Of a stretch of 5,901 nucleotides of DNA, positions 1 through 5,896 are shown piece after piece. The translations under genes and the position numbers were made by a program. Position 1 is the first letter of the stretch; each line of letters opens with the position of its first letter. The notes under the pieces were generated by a model. It searched no databases and was not told where the DNA came from. It was given only the letters and a program-made list of their open reading frames with translations. The DNA lies in the NCBI GenBank assembly GCA_027000765.1, contig JALTNJ010000102.1, positions 1-5,901 on the forward strand, read 5' to 3'. The stretch comes from Nitrososphaeria archaeon. GTDB lineage: Archaea > Thermoproteota > Nitrososphaeria > Geothermarchaeales > JDFR-13.

Positions 1-215
1 CCCTTAATCTCATAATAATATAAGAGGAGCCTACTATGAAGATACATCGCATAATCTTTTTCAAAACCATTTATTGATTTAGTTAAACCACTATTTAACG
101 ACCCTTTTACATAAATTGGGGGATAGACGTTGCCTATGCCCATTACTATGATTAAGAGTACTGCCACTGACATTAATATGTCCCTAGCATATATCGCCAC
201 TCTAGGCCACCGCAT
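1..215 (-). CDS. N-terminal part of an unidentified membrane-anchored or exported protein (truncated by window edge)
   Basis: This reading frame opens at an ATG (215-213, minus strand) and stays open for 71 codons until the window ends, so the 3' part is missing. An in-frame TAG lies 24 bases upstream of the ATG, which limits the start. The predicted protein begins with a basic segment (MRWPRVAIYARD) followed by a strongly hydrophobic stretch at about residues 13-28 (ILMSVAVLLIIVMGIG). That pattern fits a signal peptide or a single N-terminal membrane anchor with the rest outside the cell. After it comes a polar, Tyr-rich region (residues 29-71). I do not recognise the family. A VKGSL stretch at 36-40 only loosely recalls the signal peptidase I SGSM motif, lacks the following proline, and is not enough to claim it. 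The gene is divergent from nnr. There is no clear ribosome binding site, which fits a nearly leaderless mRNA. Confidence 0.62.
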   Translation of the reverse strand, partial: MRWPRVAIYARDILMSVAVLLIIVMGIGNVYPPIYVKGSLNSGLTKSINGFEKDYAMYLHSRLLLYYYEIK

Positions 216-246
216 ATCCAGATAATATATAGTTGGCTACGGGATA

Positions 247-252
247 CTTTAA
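247..252 (-). promoter_or_regulatory. Candidate TATA-like box for the left-edge minus-strand gene
   Basis: On the minus strand TTAAAG lies 32-37 bases upstream of the ATG at 215. With the usual archaeal spacing of about 25 bases from box to start site, transcription would begin only a few bases before the ATG. That agrees with the lack of a Shine-Dalgarno sequence there. A second A/T-rich element (222-231) is too close to the ATG to act as the box. Confidence 0.35.
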
Positions 253-280
253 CTCCAATAAAAAACAGAGATATTTTATT

Positions 281-300
281 GCTATATATCCTATTTATAT
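281..300 (+). promoter_or_regulatory. Candidate TATA element(s) for nnr
   Basis: Two TATA-like sequences stand in tandem, CTATATAT at about 282-289 and TATTTATAT at about 292-300. The first predicts a start site near 310 and a leader of about 20 bases that would keep the G-rich ribosome binding site. The second predicts a start site near 323, which would leave that site out of the mRNA. The first is therefore the more likely box. Confidence 0.45.
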
Positions 301-316
301 TGGACGGTTAATTTCC

Positions 317-322
317 GGGGGG
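317..322 (+). promoter_or_regulatory. Ribosome binding site of nnr
   Basis: A run of six G residues lies 7 bases before the ATG at 330. It can pair with the CCUCC tail of archaeal 16S rRNA using G-U pairs and supports the ATG at 330 as the start. Confidence 0.45.
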
Positions 323-329
323 ATATGGT

Positions 330-1907
330 ATGAAGGTAACTACCGTCGAGGAGATGGCGAGGCTTGACAAGATGGCCTCTGAGAAGTATGGTATTACGCC
401 TATGCTTTTAATGGAAAACGCTGGAAACGCTGTCTATCAGGTTATTGATATGGAGATGGGTGTTGATGGAAATAGGTTTGTAGTGTTTGCTGGCCCAGGT
501 AATAATGGGGGAGACGCATTTGTAGTAGCTCGAAAGCTTTATTCAAGCGGGGGAGAAGTTAAGCTGTATATAATGGGTGAACCCCAGAAATATAAGGGGG
601 AAGCAAGGGAAAACCTAAGGATAATAAGGAAAATACCCCTTGATAAAGAGGCCCTAACAAGCTGGAGTGATGAGGTTATTAGTGACCTGGAGTGGGCAGA
701 TGCAATTATAGATGGGATATTCGGGACTGGATTAAAGAGAAAGGTCTCAGGTGTATATGAGAAGGTTATACAATCGATTAATGAATCTGGTAGAGTAGTA
801 TTCTCGATCGATATACCATCGGGAATAAATGGTAACACGGGCGAGGTAATGGGGACTGCAGTATTAGCCGACTTTACAATTACATTTGGACTGCCTAAAA
901 TAGGTTTATTCCTATTCCCAGGTGCAGACTACGTAGGAAAGCTATATGTTAGCCATATATCCTTCCCACCTGAATTATATAGCGACCCTAGTCTAGAGAT
1001 CGAGTTAAATAAACCAATTGAGATGCCGCCTAGGCTGAGAGATACCCACAAAGGAGATTATGGAAAAGCCTTGTTTATAGCAGGATCGGCCAACTACCTA
1101 GGCGCCCCCTACTTCGCCTCACTCTCATTCCTGAAAGCAGGAGGAGGATTATCCTACCTAGCGACTCCGAAGAGTATCGCGCCTCATATCGCCAGCAAAG
1201 GAAGTGAAATCGTGGTGATACCCTTATCCGAGACACCGGATGGAAGCATATCTCACGATAATGTAGAATATATTTTGGAGCTTACAGGGAAAGTCGATAT
1301 AGTTGTACTCGGGCCGGGGCTATCACTGAATGAAGAAACCCAAGATCTAGTTAGAGAACTATCGGTGAAGATAGATAAGCCCCTGGTTATAGATGGCGAT
1401 GGGCTCACAGCCATATCTAAAGAAATTGGTCTGCTGAAGAAGAGAGATGCCCCTACAATATTGACGCCCCATCTTGGAGAGATGTCGAGACTCACTGGTT
1501 TAGACATAGAGAAGATAAGGAGAAACAAGGTGGATATACTTAGGAAGTTCACAAGTAAATGGAGTTCAATCATCGTTTTGAAAGGAGCCCATACTATGAT
1601 TGGGTATCCCGATGGGAGGATCTATATTAACACGAGTGGTAATCCAGGTATGGCGACAGCCGGCGCTGGAGACGTATTAGTCGGCAGTATAGCCGCTTTA
1701 TATGGACTTGGCCTAGACATTGAAGAAGCGGTTAGAATGGGTGTTTTCCTACATGGAGTGGCTGGGGACTTAGCTGCAACAGACATTGGTATGGATGGCA
1801 TCACAGCAGGGGATATAATGGAGTATCTGCCTGATGCAATGTCCTTCATACGTGAAAATATTCAAGAGATAATGGATACTATATATTATACATTAACAAG
1901 AGTATGA
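330..1907 (+). CDS. nnr: Bifunctional NAD(P)H-hydrate repair enzyme (epimerase + ADP/ATP-dependent dehydratase)
   Basis: A 525-residue protein that repairs NADHX and NADPHX, hydrated forms of NAD(P)H made by heat or enzyme side reactions. The N-terminal YjeF_N domain (about 1-215) interconverts the R and S epimers. It shows AGPGNNGGDAFVVAR (54-68), IDGIFGTGLK (127-136) and SIDIPSG with D161. The C-terminal ribokinase-like YjeF_C/CARKD domain (about 225-510) dehydrates the S form using a nucleotide. It shows HKGDYGKALFIAGS (240-253), LGPGL (327-331), LTPHLGEM (378-385), LKGAH (417-421) and NPGMATAGAGDVL (438-450), with the likely catalytic D448. Length and domain order match the fused bacterial/archaeal enzyme and both halves look intact. 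The epimerase motif has Ala where many members have Gly (GGDA for GGDG), which I take as normal variation. The start is the ATG preceded by a G-rich ribosome binding site. The next gene follows within a few bases and is probably co-transcribed. Activity is inferred from family membership. The protein is expected to be cytosolic. Confidence 0.95.
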   Translation: MKVTTVEEMARLDKMASEKYGITPMLLMENAGNAVYQVIDMEMGVDGNRFVVFAGPGNNGGDAFVVARKLYSSGGEVKLYIMGEPQKYKGEARENLRIIRKIPLDKEALTSWSDEVISDLEWADAIIDGIFGTGLKRKVSGVYEKVIQSINESGRVVFSIDIPSGINGNTGEVMGTAVLADFTITFGLPKIGLFLFPGADYVGKLYVSHISFPPELYSDPSLEIELNKPIEMPPRLRDTHKGDYGKALFIAGSANYLGAPYFASLSFLKAGGGLSYLATPKSIAPHIASKGSEIVVIPLSETPDGSISHDNVEYILELTGKVDIVVLGPGLSLNEETQDLVRELSVKIDKPLVIDGDGLTAISKEIGLLKKRDAPTILTPHLGEMSRLTGLDIEKIRRNKVDILRKFTSKWSSIIVLKGAHTMIGYPDGRIYINTSGNPGMATAGAGDVLVGSIAALYGLGLDIEEAVRMGVFLHGVAGDLAATDIGMDGITAGDIMEYLPDAMSFIRENIQEIMDTIYYTLTRV

Positions 1908-1910
1908 GGT
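1906..1910 (+). promoter_or_regulatory. Ribosome binding site that decides the aldolase start
   Basis: GAGGT overlaps the nnr stop codon (TGA at 1905-1907). It is only 1 base from the ATG at 1912 but 7 bases from the ATG at 1918, so the second ATG is the better start. The overlap with the stop suggests translational coupling to nnr. Confidence 0.6.
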
Positions 1911-1917
1911 TATGAAG

Positions 1918-2796
1918 ATGTTTAAAGGTGTCTATCCCGCCGTAGTTACCCCCTTTCATTCCGAGGGAAAGAGTCTTAACCTAGAAGCATTCACAAAGCA
2001 TATTGAGTGGCTTGTCAAATCTGGGGTCAGCGGCCTAGTTATAATGGGATCAACAGGTGAGGCGCCTTTTTTAACTAGGGAGGAGAGAGTTAGTCTCCTA
2101 AAGACGGCAAGGGAGAGACTAGGTGATAGAGTCAAGATCATTGCAGGCACAGGCGCACCCTCTTTAAAAGAAACAGTAGTCTATTCAAGGGATGCTGAGA
2201 AAGTAGGGGTCGACGCATTACTTGTAATCACCCCTTACTACTATAAGCATAGTCAAGAGAGGTTGACCGAATACTACAGGGAATTGGCTGGAAAAGTAGA
2301 TACACCTATACTACTCTACTCATTTCCACAGATGGCTGGTGTTAGGATAGAGCCAACTACAGTGGATAAGCTAATAGATGGAGAAAAGATAGTAGGAATT
2401 AAGGATAGCAGTGGAGACATGCAGGCTTTCATTGAGATGATACGCTTGGTCGACGGAAGAGGAAGTCTTATAACGGGGAGTGCTAGGCTATCAATACCGG
2501 CGTTGATAATGGGTGGCAGTGGACTGATTCTATCACTAGCAAATCTGTTGCCAAATACATTTAGCAGAATCTATAAGTATGTAATAGACGGAGATCTGGA
2601 TAAGGCACTACAGCTTTACTGGACTATGTATCCAGTATTAGACGCGGTTGAAAAAGGAAAGATCCCGGTAATAAAATATCTACTGAATAAAATGGGGTTT
2701 GATGTAGGGCCTCCGAGGATGCCGCTTAAATTACCCTCTTCAGTTGACGATGAAAACAAGTTACTTCGTATCATCCATAAGATAGAAAATATTTGA
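1918..2796 (+). CDS. DHDPS/N-acetylneuraminate lyase family class I aldolase, substrate uncertain
   Basis: A 292-residue TIM-barrel enzyme of the Schiff-base aldolase family, which cleaves or condenses pyruvate with an aldehyde or keto acid. The start chosen is the ATG at 1918, giving MFKGVYPAVVTPF, because GAGGT stands 7 bases before it. The ATG at 1912 would add two residues. Numbered from 1918, visible motifs are GSTGE (44-48, pyruvate carboxylate site), ITPYYY (104-109), LLYSFP with Tyr134, and GIKDSSGD (160-167) with Schiff-base Lys162. A conserved GGSGLILSLANLLP segment follows (199-212), and the length is normal. Tyr134 is followed by SFPQMAG. Classical DapA has YNxPxRTG, and its substrate-binding Arg is Met139 here. 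The YSxP form and KDSSGD recall 4-hydroxy-2-oxoglutarate aldolases and some 2-keto-3-deoxy-sugar-acid aldolases. The family is secure, the substrate is not, and I would not call it dapA. It is downstream of nnr and very likely in the same operon. No oligo-T terminator is seen after its stop on this strand. Confidence 0.88.
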   Translation: MFKGVYPAVVTPFHSEGKSLNLEAFTKHIEWLVKSGVSGLVIMGSTGEAPFLTREERVSLLKTARERLGDRVKIIAGTGAPSLKETVVYSRDAEKVGVDALLVITPYYYKHSQERLTEYYRELAGKVDTPILLYSFPQMAGVRIEPTTVDKLIDGEKIVGIKDSSGDMQAFIEMIRLVDGRGSLITGSARLSIPALIMGGSGLILSLANLLPNTFSRIYKYVIDGDLDKALQLYWTMYPVLDAVEKGKIPVIKYLLNKMGFDVGPPRMPLKLPSSVDDENKLLRIIHKIENI

Positions 2797-2813
2797 ATAG
2801 AAACACTAATGAG

Positions 2814-2824
2814 AAAAATAAAAA
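2814..2824 (-). terminator. Oligo-T terminator of the thermosome gene
   Basis: On the minus strand TTTTTATTTTT begins 17 bases after the thermosome stop codon. Runs of T without a required hairpin are the usual archaeal termination signal. It sits in the 44-base gap between two convergent genes. There is no matching T run on the plus strand for the aldolase. Confidence 0.65.
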
Positions 2825-2840
2825 TCATGCGGAGCGGGAA

Positions 2841-4505
2841 TCACTCCATCCCCATTCCGCCCATTCCGCCGTATGGGGAAGGTGCCCCGCCTCCAGCTTC
2901 TTTATCGGACTTCAACCTACTAGCTGCGATTACGTCGTCTATTCTCAGTATCATTGATGCTACTTCTGTGGCTGCCTTGATCAGCTGCTCCTTCACTAGC
3001 AGAGGCTCAATAACATTCTGCTCCATCATATCCTCGACCGAACCTTTGAAAACATCGATACCAGCCCATGTTTGACCACTGTTATGTGCAGCCTTAAGCT
3101 TTACATCTATGTCTATCGTGTCTAGCCCTGCGTTCTCAGCTAGTGTCAATGGAATGGCTTCCAATGCATCTGCGAATGCCATTGCGGCTAGCTGCTCCCT
3201 ACCAGAGAGCTTTGCAGCCCACTTCCTAATCTCCTTAGCTACTTCAGCCTCAGGAGCACCACCACCAGCAACAATAGCAGGCTTTAATAAAGCGTCTCTA
3301 ACTACACTCAATGCATCCCTTAGACTCCTATCGACTTCATCAACAACCCTCTCATTACCACCACGTACTAAGATTGTTACACTCCTAGCCTTTGTACATC
3401 CCTCGATGAAGACGAACTTATCTTCCTCGATCTTCCTCTCCTCAACAACCTTTGAGGAGCCTAAATCAGCCTCTGACAACTCTTCAATGCTATTAACGAT
3501 CCTTGCTCCTGTAGCCTTGGAGATCTTCTCCATGTCGCTCTGCTTCACCCTCCTAACAGCAAGTATACCCGCCTTAGCCAAGTAATGCTGAGCAATATCA
3601 TCAATACCCTTCTGACAAATCACGACATTGGCACCTGTAGAGACAATCTTATCAACCATCTCCTTCAAAAGCCTCCTCTCCTCTTCTATGAAGAGCTTCA
3701 ACTGATCTGGATTAGCGATATTTATTCTTGCGTCGAACTCGGTCTTCTTGATCTCCAGGGGAGCATTGATCAAAGCAATTTTAGCGCCCTCAATCCTCCT
3801 AGGCATATTACTATGAACGACCTCCTTATCCAAGACTATACCATCGACAAACATGGTATCCTTAATGCTTCCACCAGGCTTCTTCTCAATCTTGATATCA
3901 TCCAGATCAATCTTCAGCTTACCGTCCTCCTCATGCATGATATACCTCACTGACTTTACAACTAGCTTTGCTAGATATTCTCTTTCACGTGCCACGATCT
4001 TGCTAATCATAGATGTCATGGCAATCCTCTTTAGAACCTCGTCATCATTAGAATCTATCTCTACAGCGATCTTCTTAAGTATCTCAAGAGCCTTCTCCGA
4101 GGCCTTCTTATAACCCTCTACAATCGTAGTAGGATGGATATTCTTCTCCAGAAGCTCCTCAGCCTTATCTAGTAGGGAGCCAGCTACAATAACTACAGAT
4201 GTAGTCCCATCACCTACCTCAGCGTCCTGTGTCTTAGCCACCTCAACCATCATCTTAGCAGCGGGATGCTCTATATCCATCTGCTTAAGCATTGTAGCAC
4301 CATCGTTAGTTATAACCACATCACCAAGGTTGTCGACCAGCATCTTGTCCATGCCCTTTGGACCTAGGCTGCTCTTAACAATCTCTGCAACAGTCTTGGC
4401 AGCAAGGATATTCTTACGCATAGCGTCACGTCCCTTGTCCCTTGAAGTACCTTCTTTTAATACGATTATAGGCTGTCCAGCCATTGGATAAACTGGTTGT
4501 GACAT
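2841..4505 (-). CDS. Thermosome subunit (group II chaperonin)
   Basis: A 554-residue chaperonin subunit that assembles into a double-ring, ATP-driven folding chamber in the cytosol, related to eukaryotic CCT and needing no GroES. Motifs in order: LGPKGMDKM (47-55) and TNDGATML (66-73) in the equatorial ATP site, VGDGTTSVV (97-105) with D99, and MTSMISKI (163-170). An intermediate/apical region follows with CQKGIDDIAQHYLAKAGI (297-314) and SKVVEERKIEE (351-361). RSLRDAL (393-399) carries the Asp (397) that matches the catalytic Asp of group II chaperonins, and VAGGGAPE (412-419) closes the set. The C-terminus is the typical Gly/Met-rich tail (GGMGGMGME). The length is normal and nothing is missing. 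The start is the ATG at 4505, preceded by GGTGA at 7 bases; Met8 (MAGQPIIVLKEG) is a possible inner start. Archaea often carry several paralogous subunits, and I cannot say which one this is. It is monocistronic here, convergent with the aldolase and divergent from the M20 gene. Confidence 0.97.
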   Translation of the reverse strand: MSQPVYPMAGQPIIVLKEGTSRDKGRDAMRKNILAAKTVAEIVKSSLGPKGMDKMLVDNLGDVVITNDGATMLKQMDIEHPAAKMMVEVAKTQDAEVGDGTTSVVIVAGSLLDKAEELLEKNIHPTTIVEGYKKASEKALEILKKIAVEIDSNDDEVLKRIAMTSMISKIVAREREYLAKLVVKSVRYIMHEEDGKLKIDLDDIKIEKKPGGSIKDTMFVDGIVLDKEVVHSNMPRRIEGAKIALINAPLEIKKTEFDARINIANPDQLKLFIEEERRLLKEMVDKIVSTGANVVICQKGIDDIAQHYLAKAGILAVRRVKQSDMEKISKATGARIVNSIEELSEADLGSSKVVEERKIEEDKFVFIEGCTKARSVTILVRGGNERVVDEVDRSLRDALSVVRDALLKPAIVAGGGAPEAEVAKEIRKWAAKLSGREQLAAMAFADALEAIPLTLAENAGLDTIDIDVKLKAAHNSGQTWAGIDVFKGSVEDMMEQNVIEPLLVKEQLIKAATEVASMILRIDDVIAASRLKSDKEAGGGAPSPYGGMGGMGME

Positions 4506-4512
4506 ATTAAAT

Positions 4513-4517
4513 TCACC
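4513..4517 (-). promoter_or_regulatory. Ribosome binding site of the thermosome gene
   Basis: GGTGA on the minus strand lies 7 bases before the ATG at 4505 and matches the archaeal anti-Shine-Dalgarno tail. A second GGTGA 9 bases further upstream (4522-4526) belongs to a repeated TGGTGAA unit. Confidence 0.6.
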
Positions 4518-4519
4518 AC

Positions 4520-4532
4520 TTTCACCATGAAA
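4520..4532. promoter_or_regulatory. Possible operator: inverted repeat TTTCA-CCA-TGAAA in the thermosome promoter
   Basis: A perfect 5-base inverted repeat with a 3-base centre lies between the predicted TATA box (4540-4547) and the predicted transcription start (about 4518). TTCACCA also occurs twice 9 bases apart (4512-4518 and 4521-4527). A regulator bound here could block polymerase entry, as heat-shock repressors do in some archaea. The regulator itself is unknown and the repeat is short enough to be chance. Confidence 0.3.
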
Positions 4533-4539
4533 AAGGTGT

Positions 4540-4547
4540 TATTAAAA
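4540..4547 (-). promoter_or_regulatory. TATA-like box of the thermosome gene
   Basis: TTTTAATA on the minus strand lies about 35-42 bases upstream of the ATG. It predicts a start near 4518 and a leader of about 13 bases that just retains the GGTGA ribosome binding site. Confidence 0.5.
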
Positions 4548-4559
4548 GATAAAACAAGG

Positions 4560-4570
4560 TATATATATTA
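4560..4570 (+). promoter_or_regulatory. A/T element that could act as a TATA box toward the hairpin region
   Basis: An alternating TA stretch followed by TTA. Read on the plus strand it would place a transcription start near 4585-4592, exactly before the hairpin at 4593-4633. The element is nearly palindromic, so its direction cannot be told from sequence, and it may only be part of the upstream region of the thermosome promoter. Confidence 0.25.
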
Positions 4571-4584
4571 ATATAACAATTATT

Positions 4585-4592
4585 AAGGAGGT
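4585..4592 (+). other. Orphan perfect Shine-Dalgarno sequence (AAGGAGGT) without a start codon
   Basis: The full archaeal/bacterial consensus is present, but no ATG, GTG or TTG follows at 4-12 bases and no open frame begins there. The nearest ATG (4626) is 33 bases away and opens only a 9-codon frame. The sequence is real; a function is not shown. Confidence 0.35.
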
Positions 4593-4633
4593 CTTAGCCC
4601 CAGTTAGAACCTAAAAAACTGGACTATGCTAAG
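4593..4633. other. Imperfect hairpin in the divergent intergenic region, possible structured leader or small RNA
   Basis: CTTAGC (4593-4598) pairs with GCTAAG (4628-4633), and CCAGTT (4600-4605) pairs with AACTGG (4617-4622). The two 6-base helices are separated by an internal loop of 1 base on one side and 5 on the other, and are capped by an 11-base loop. All 12 pairs are Watson-Crick. It could form in the leader of the M20 mRNA, in a separate RNA, or on the opposite strand upstream of the thermosome. No T run follows, so it does not look like a terminator. I do not see C/D or H/ACA box signatures. Confidence 0.35.
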
Positions 4634-4646
4634 TAAAAATAGAAAC

Positions 4647-4654
4647 TATATATA
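4647..4654 (+). promoter_or_regulatory. Candidate TATA box for the M20 peptidase gene
   Basis: TATATATA centred near 4650 predicts a start site near 4675 and a leader of about 25 bases before the ATG at 4702. A nearer TATTTTA (4684-4690) is too close to that ATG for the usual spacing. Confidence 0.45.
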
Positions 4655-4701
4655 GGATATTAGAGCCTTACTAACTCTATACTTATTTTAAGTGGTTGAA
4701 T

Positions 4702-5826
4702 ATGACGGGTAAGAGAGAGGTTTTAACGCTACTAGCGGATTTAATATCAATAGAAAGTATCTCTGGTAGGGAAGAAGAGATAGGCCATTATATAATGGAT
4801 TATCTATCCAGACTTGGTTTAGAAACAGAAAAGTATCCTGTATATGACGGCGGGATTAATGTTGTCACGAGAATCGGAGAGGGTGAACCTAGGCTACTTG
4901 TGGAGACACACATGGATGTAGTCCCTAGTCTAGATATGGAAAATGCGTTTACCCCAAGGATAGTGGGCGATGTTATATATGGAAGAGGTGCCTGTGATGT
5001 CAAGGGCGGTATGGTCTCCACTTTCCTAACACTGGAAAAACTGATTTCAATGGAGAAAGCACTTCCACATCAAGTGATATTTGCCTATGTAGTGGATGAA
5101 GAACAGGGTGGTAGAGGAGCCTCCAACTTAATCGAAAACGGGATATTGGCAGACTATGGAATAGTTATTGAACCCACCGACCTATCCATCGCCATAAGCA
5201 CATCTGGATGCATTGAATTCAGAATAGAGTGTATGGGAGAATCTGGCCACGCCGCATCACTAGATGGTAAAAACGCAATAACCGGCCTCATAAAACTACT
5301 TGAGAATCTATTATTAGAAGATATCGTTAATGAAGAGGGAGACCTCCCAAACATGAAAAGTATTCTAAACATAGGGAGATTTAGCGGAGGAGAGAATCCA
5401 TGGATGATTCCGTCACAAGCCGAAGTAGAGTGTCTACTACACTTCCTCCCTAAACATTCATCCCACGAAGTTGAGAATTGGCTGAAAAACTTTGTATCCA
5501 GCCAGATGAGGCTTTTCGACATGAAATATAATCTATTGGTTACACATCGATGTGAAGGATACGAATTAAATAGAGACGATCCGTTGGTTAGAATTGCGGG
5601 TGAAATAGCTAGGGATCATCTTAAGAAGGAGGTAGTATACACGCATATGACTAGTGAGTCGGACGCTAATCAGCTCTATCACCGAGGGGGAATGCCCTGC
5701 ATACTGTTTGGCCCCGGTGACATTAAATATGCACATTCATCCCAAGAGCATATTAATGTCAATGACGTCGTTCTCGCATCTGAAATACTAACGAAAATAC
5801 TTAGAAAGCCGTTGAAAGACCAATAG
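4702..5826 (+). CDS. M20 family metallopeptidase / amidohydrolase (ArgE/DapE/CPG2-like)
   Basis: A 374-residue zinc-dependent hydrolase of the ArgE/DapE/ACY1/CPG2 group, which cleaves an amide such as N-acyl amino acid, N-succinyl-diaminopimelate or a dipeptide. Numbered from the ATG at 4702, the dinuclear metal site is complete: THMDVVP (H70, D72), GRGACDVKGG (bridging D99), VVDEEQGG (catalytic E133 and ligand E134), IEPTD (E157) and AHSSQEH (H345). The inserted dimerisation domain (about 164-285) carries GESGHAAS with H183, the His that usually completes the partner's active site. Length is normal and no signal peptide is seen, so it is likely cytosolic. A TTG two codons upstream (4696) is an alternative start; I prefer ATG because no strong Shine-Dalgarno favours either. 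Substrate cannot be fixed: acetylornithine, acetyl-lysine and succinyl-DAP enzymes all look alike at this level. It is a single gene divergent from the thermosome. Confidence 0.92.
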   Translation: MTGKREVLTLLADLISIESISGREEEIGHYIMDYLSRLGLETEKYPVYDGGINVVTRIGEGEPRLLVETHMDVVPSLDMENAFTPRIVGDVIYGRGACDVKGGMVSTFLTLEKLISMEKALPHQVIFAYVVDEEQGGRGASNLIENGILADYGIVIEPTDLSIAISTSGCIEFRIECMGESGHAASLDGKNAITGLIKLLENLLLEDIVNEEGDLPNMKSILNIGRFSGGENPWMIPSQAEVECLLHFLPKHSSHEVENWLKNFVSSQMRLFDMKYNLLVTHRCEGYELNRDDPLVRIAGEIARDHLKKEVVYTHMTSESDANQLYHRGGMPCILFGPGDIKYAHSSQEHINVNDVVLASEILTKILRKPLKDQ

Positions 5827-5829
5827 ACG

Positions 5830-5840
5830 CATATATCTTT
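5830..5840. repeat. Direct repeat copy 1 (CATATATCTTT)
   Basis: The same 11 bases recur at 5886-5896, 56 bases downstream. This copy begins 4 bases after the M20 stop codon. It includes a short TTTT (to 5841) that could be a weak terminator. The low-complexity composition makes chance possible. Confidence 0.3.
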
Positions 5841-5885
5841 TGGTATAATAATTTACCTAAAAAATTTATAGGAATATGTCTAACA

Positions 5886-5896
5886 CATATATCTTT
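5886..5896. repeat. Direct repeat copy 2 (CATATATCTTT)
   Basis: An exact second copy of the 11-base sequence at 5830-5840, close to the window edge. Whether more copies follow cannot be seen. Confidence 0.3.

Noticed and set aside
539..1849. Minus-strand open frames of 75-106 codons opposite nnr
   Set aside because: They mirror a gene with clear domain motifs throughout; their Ser/Pro/Ile-rich translations look like antisense shadows.
1956..2828. Minus-strand open frames opposite the aldolase (1956-2150 and 2616-2828)
   Set aside because: The first lies within a well-conserved coding sequence and the second largely so; neither has a promoter, ribosome binding site or family resemblance.
2809..4113. 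Several plus-strand open frames of 86-158 codons opposite the thermosome
   Set aside because: They lie entirely antisense to a highly conserved chaperonin gene, have no recognisable motifs or ribosome binding sites, and arise from its codon composition.
4593..4640. tRNA-like or box C/D RNA in the intergenic hairpin region
   Set aside because: No cloverleaf, no T-arm consensus, and no RTGATGA/CTGA box pair could be found on either strand.
4626..4655. Nine-codon frame (ATG at 4626) that could be a leader peptide of the M20 gene
   Set aside because: It has no ribosome binding site at proper spacing, and the likely promoter (4647-4654) lies inside it, so it would probably not be in the mRNA.
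4800..5522. Minus-strand open frames opposite the M20 gene
   Set aside because: They are antisense to conserved metal-binding motifs and show no signs of an independent gene.
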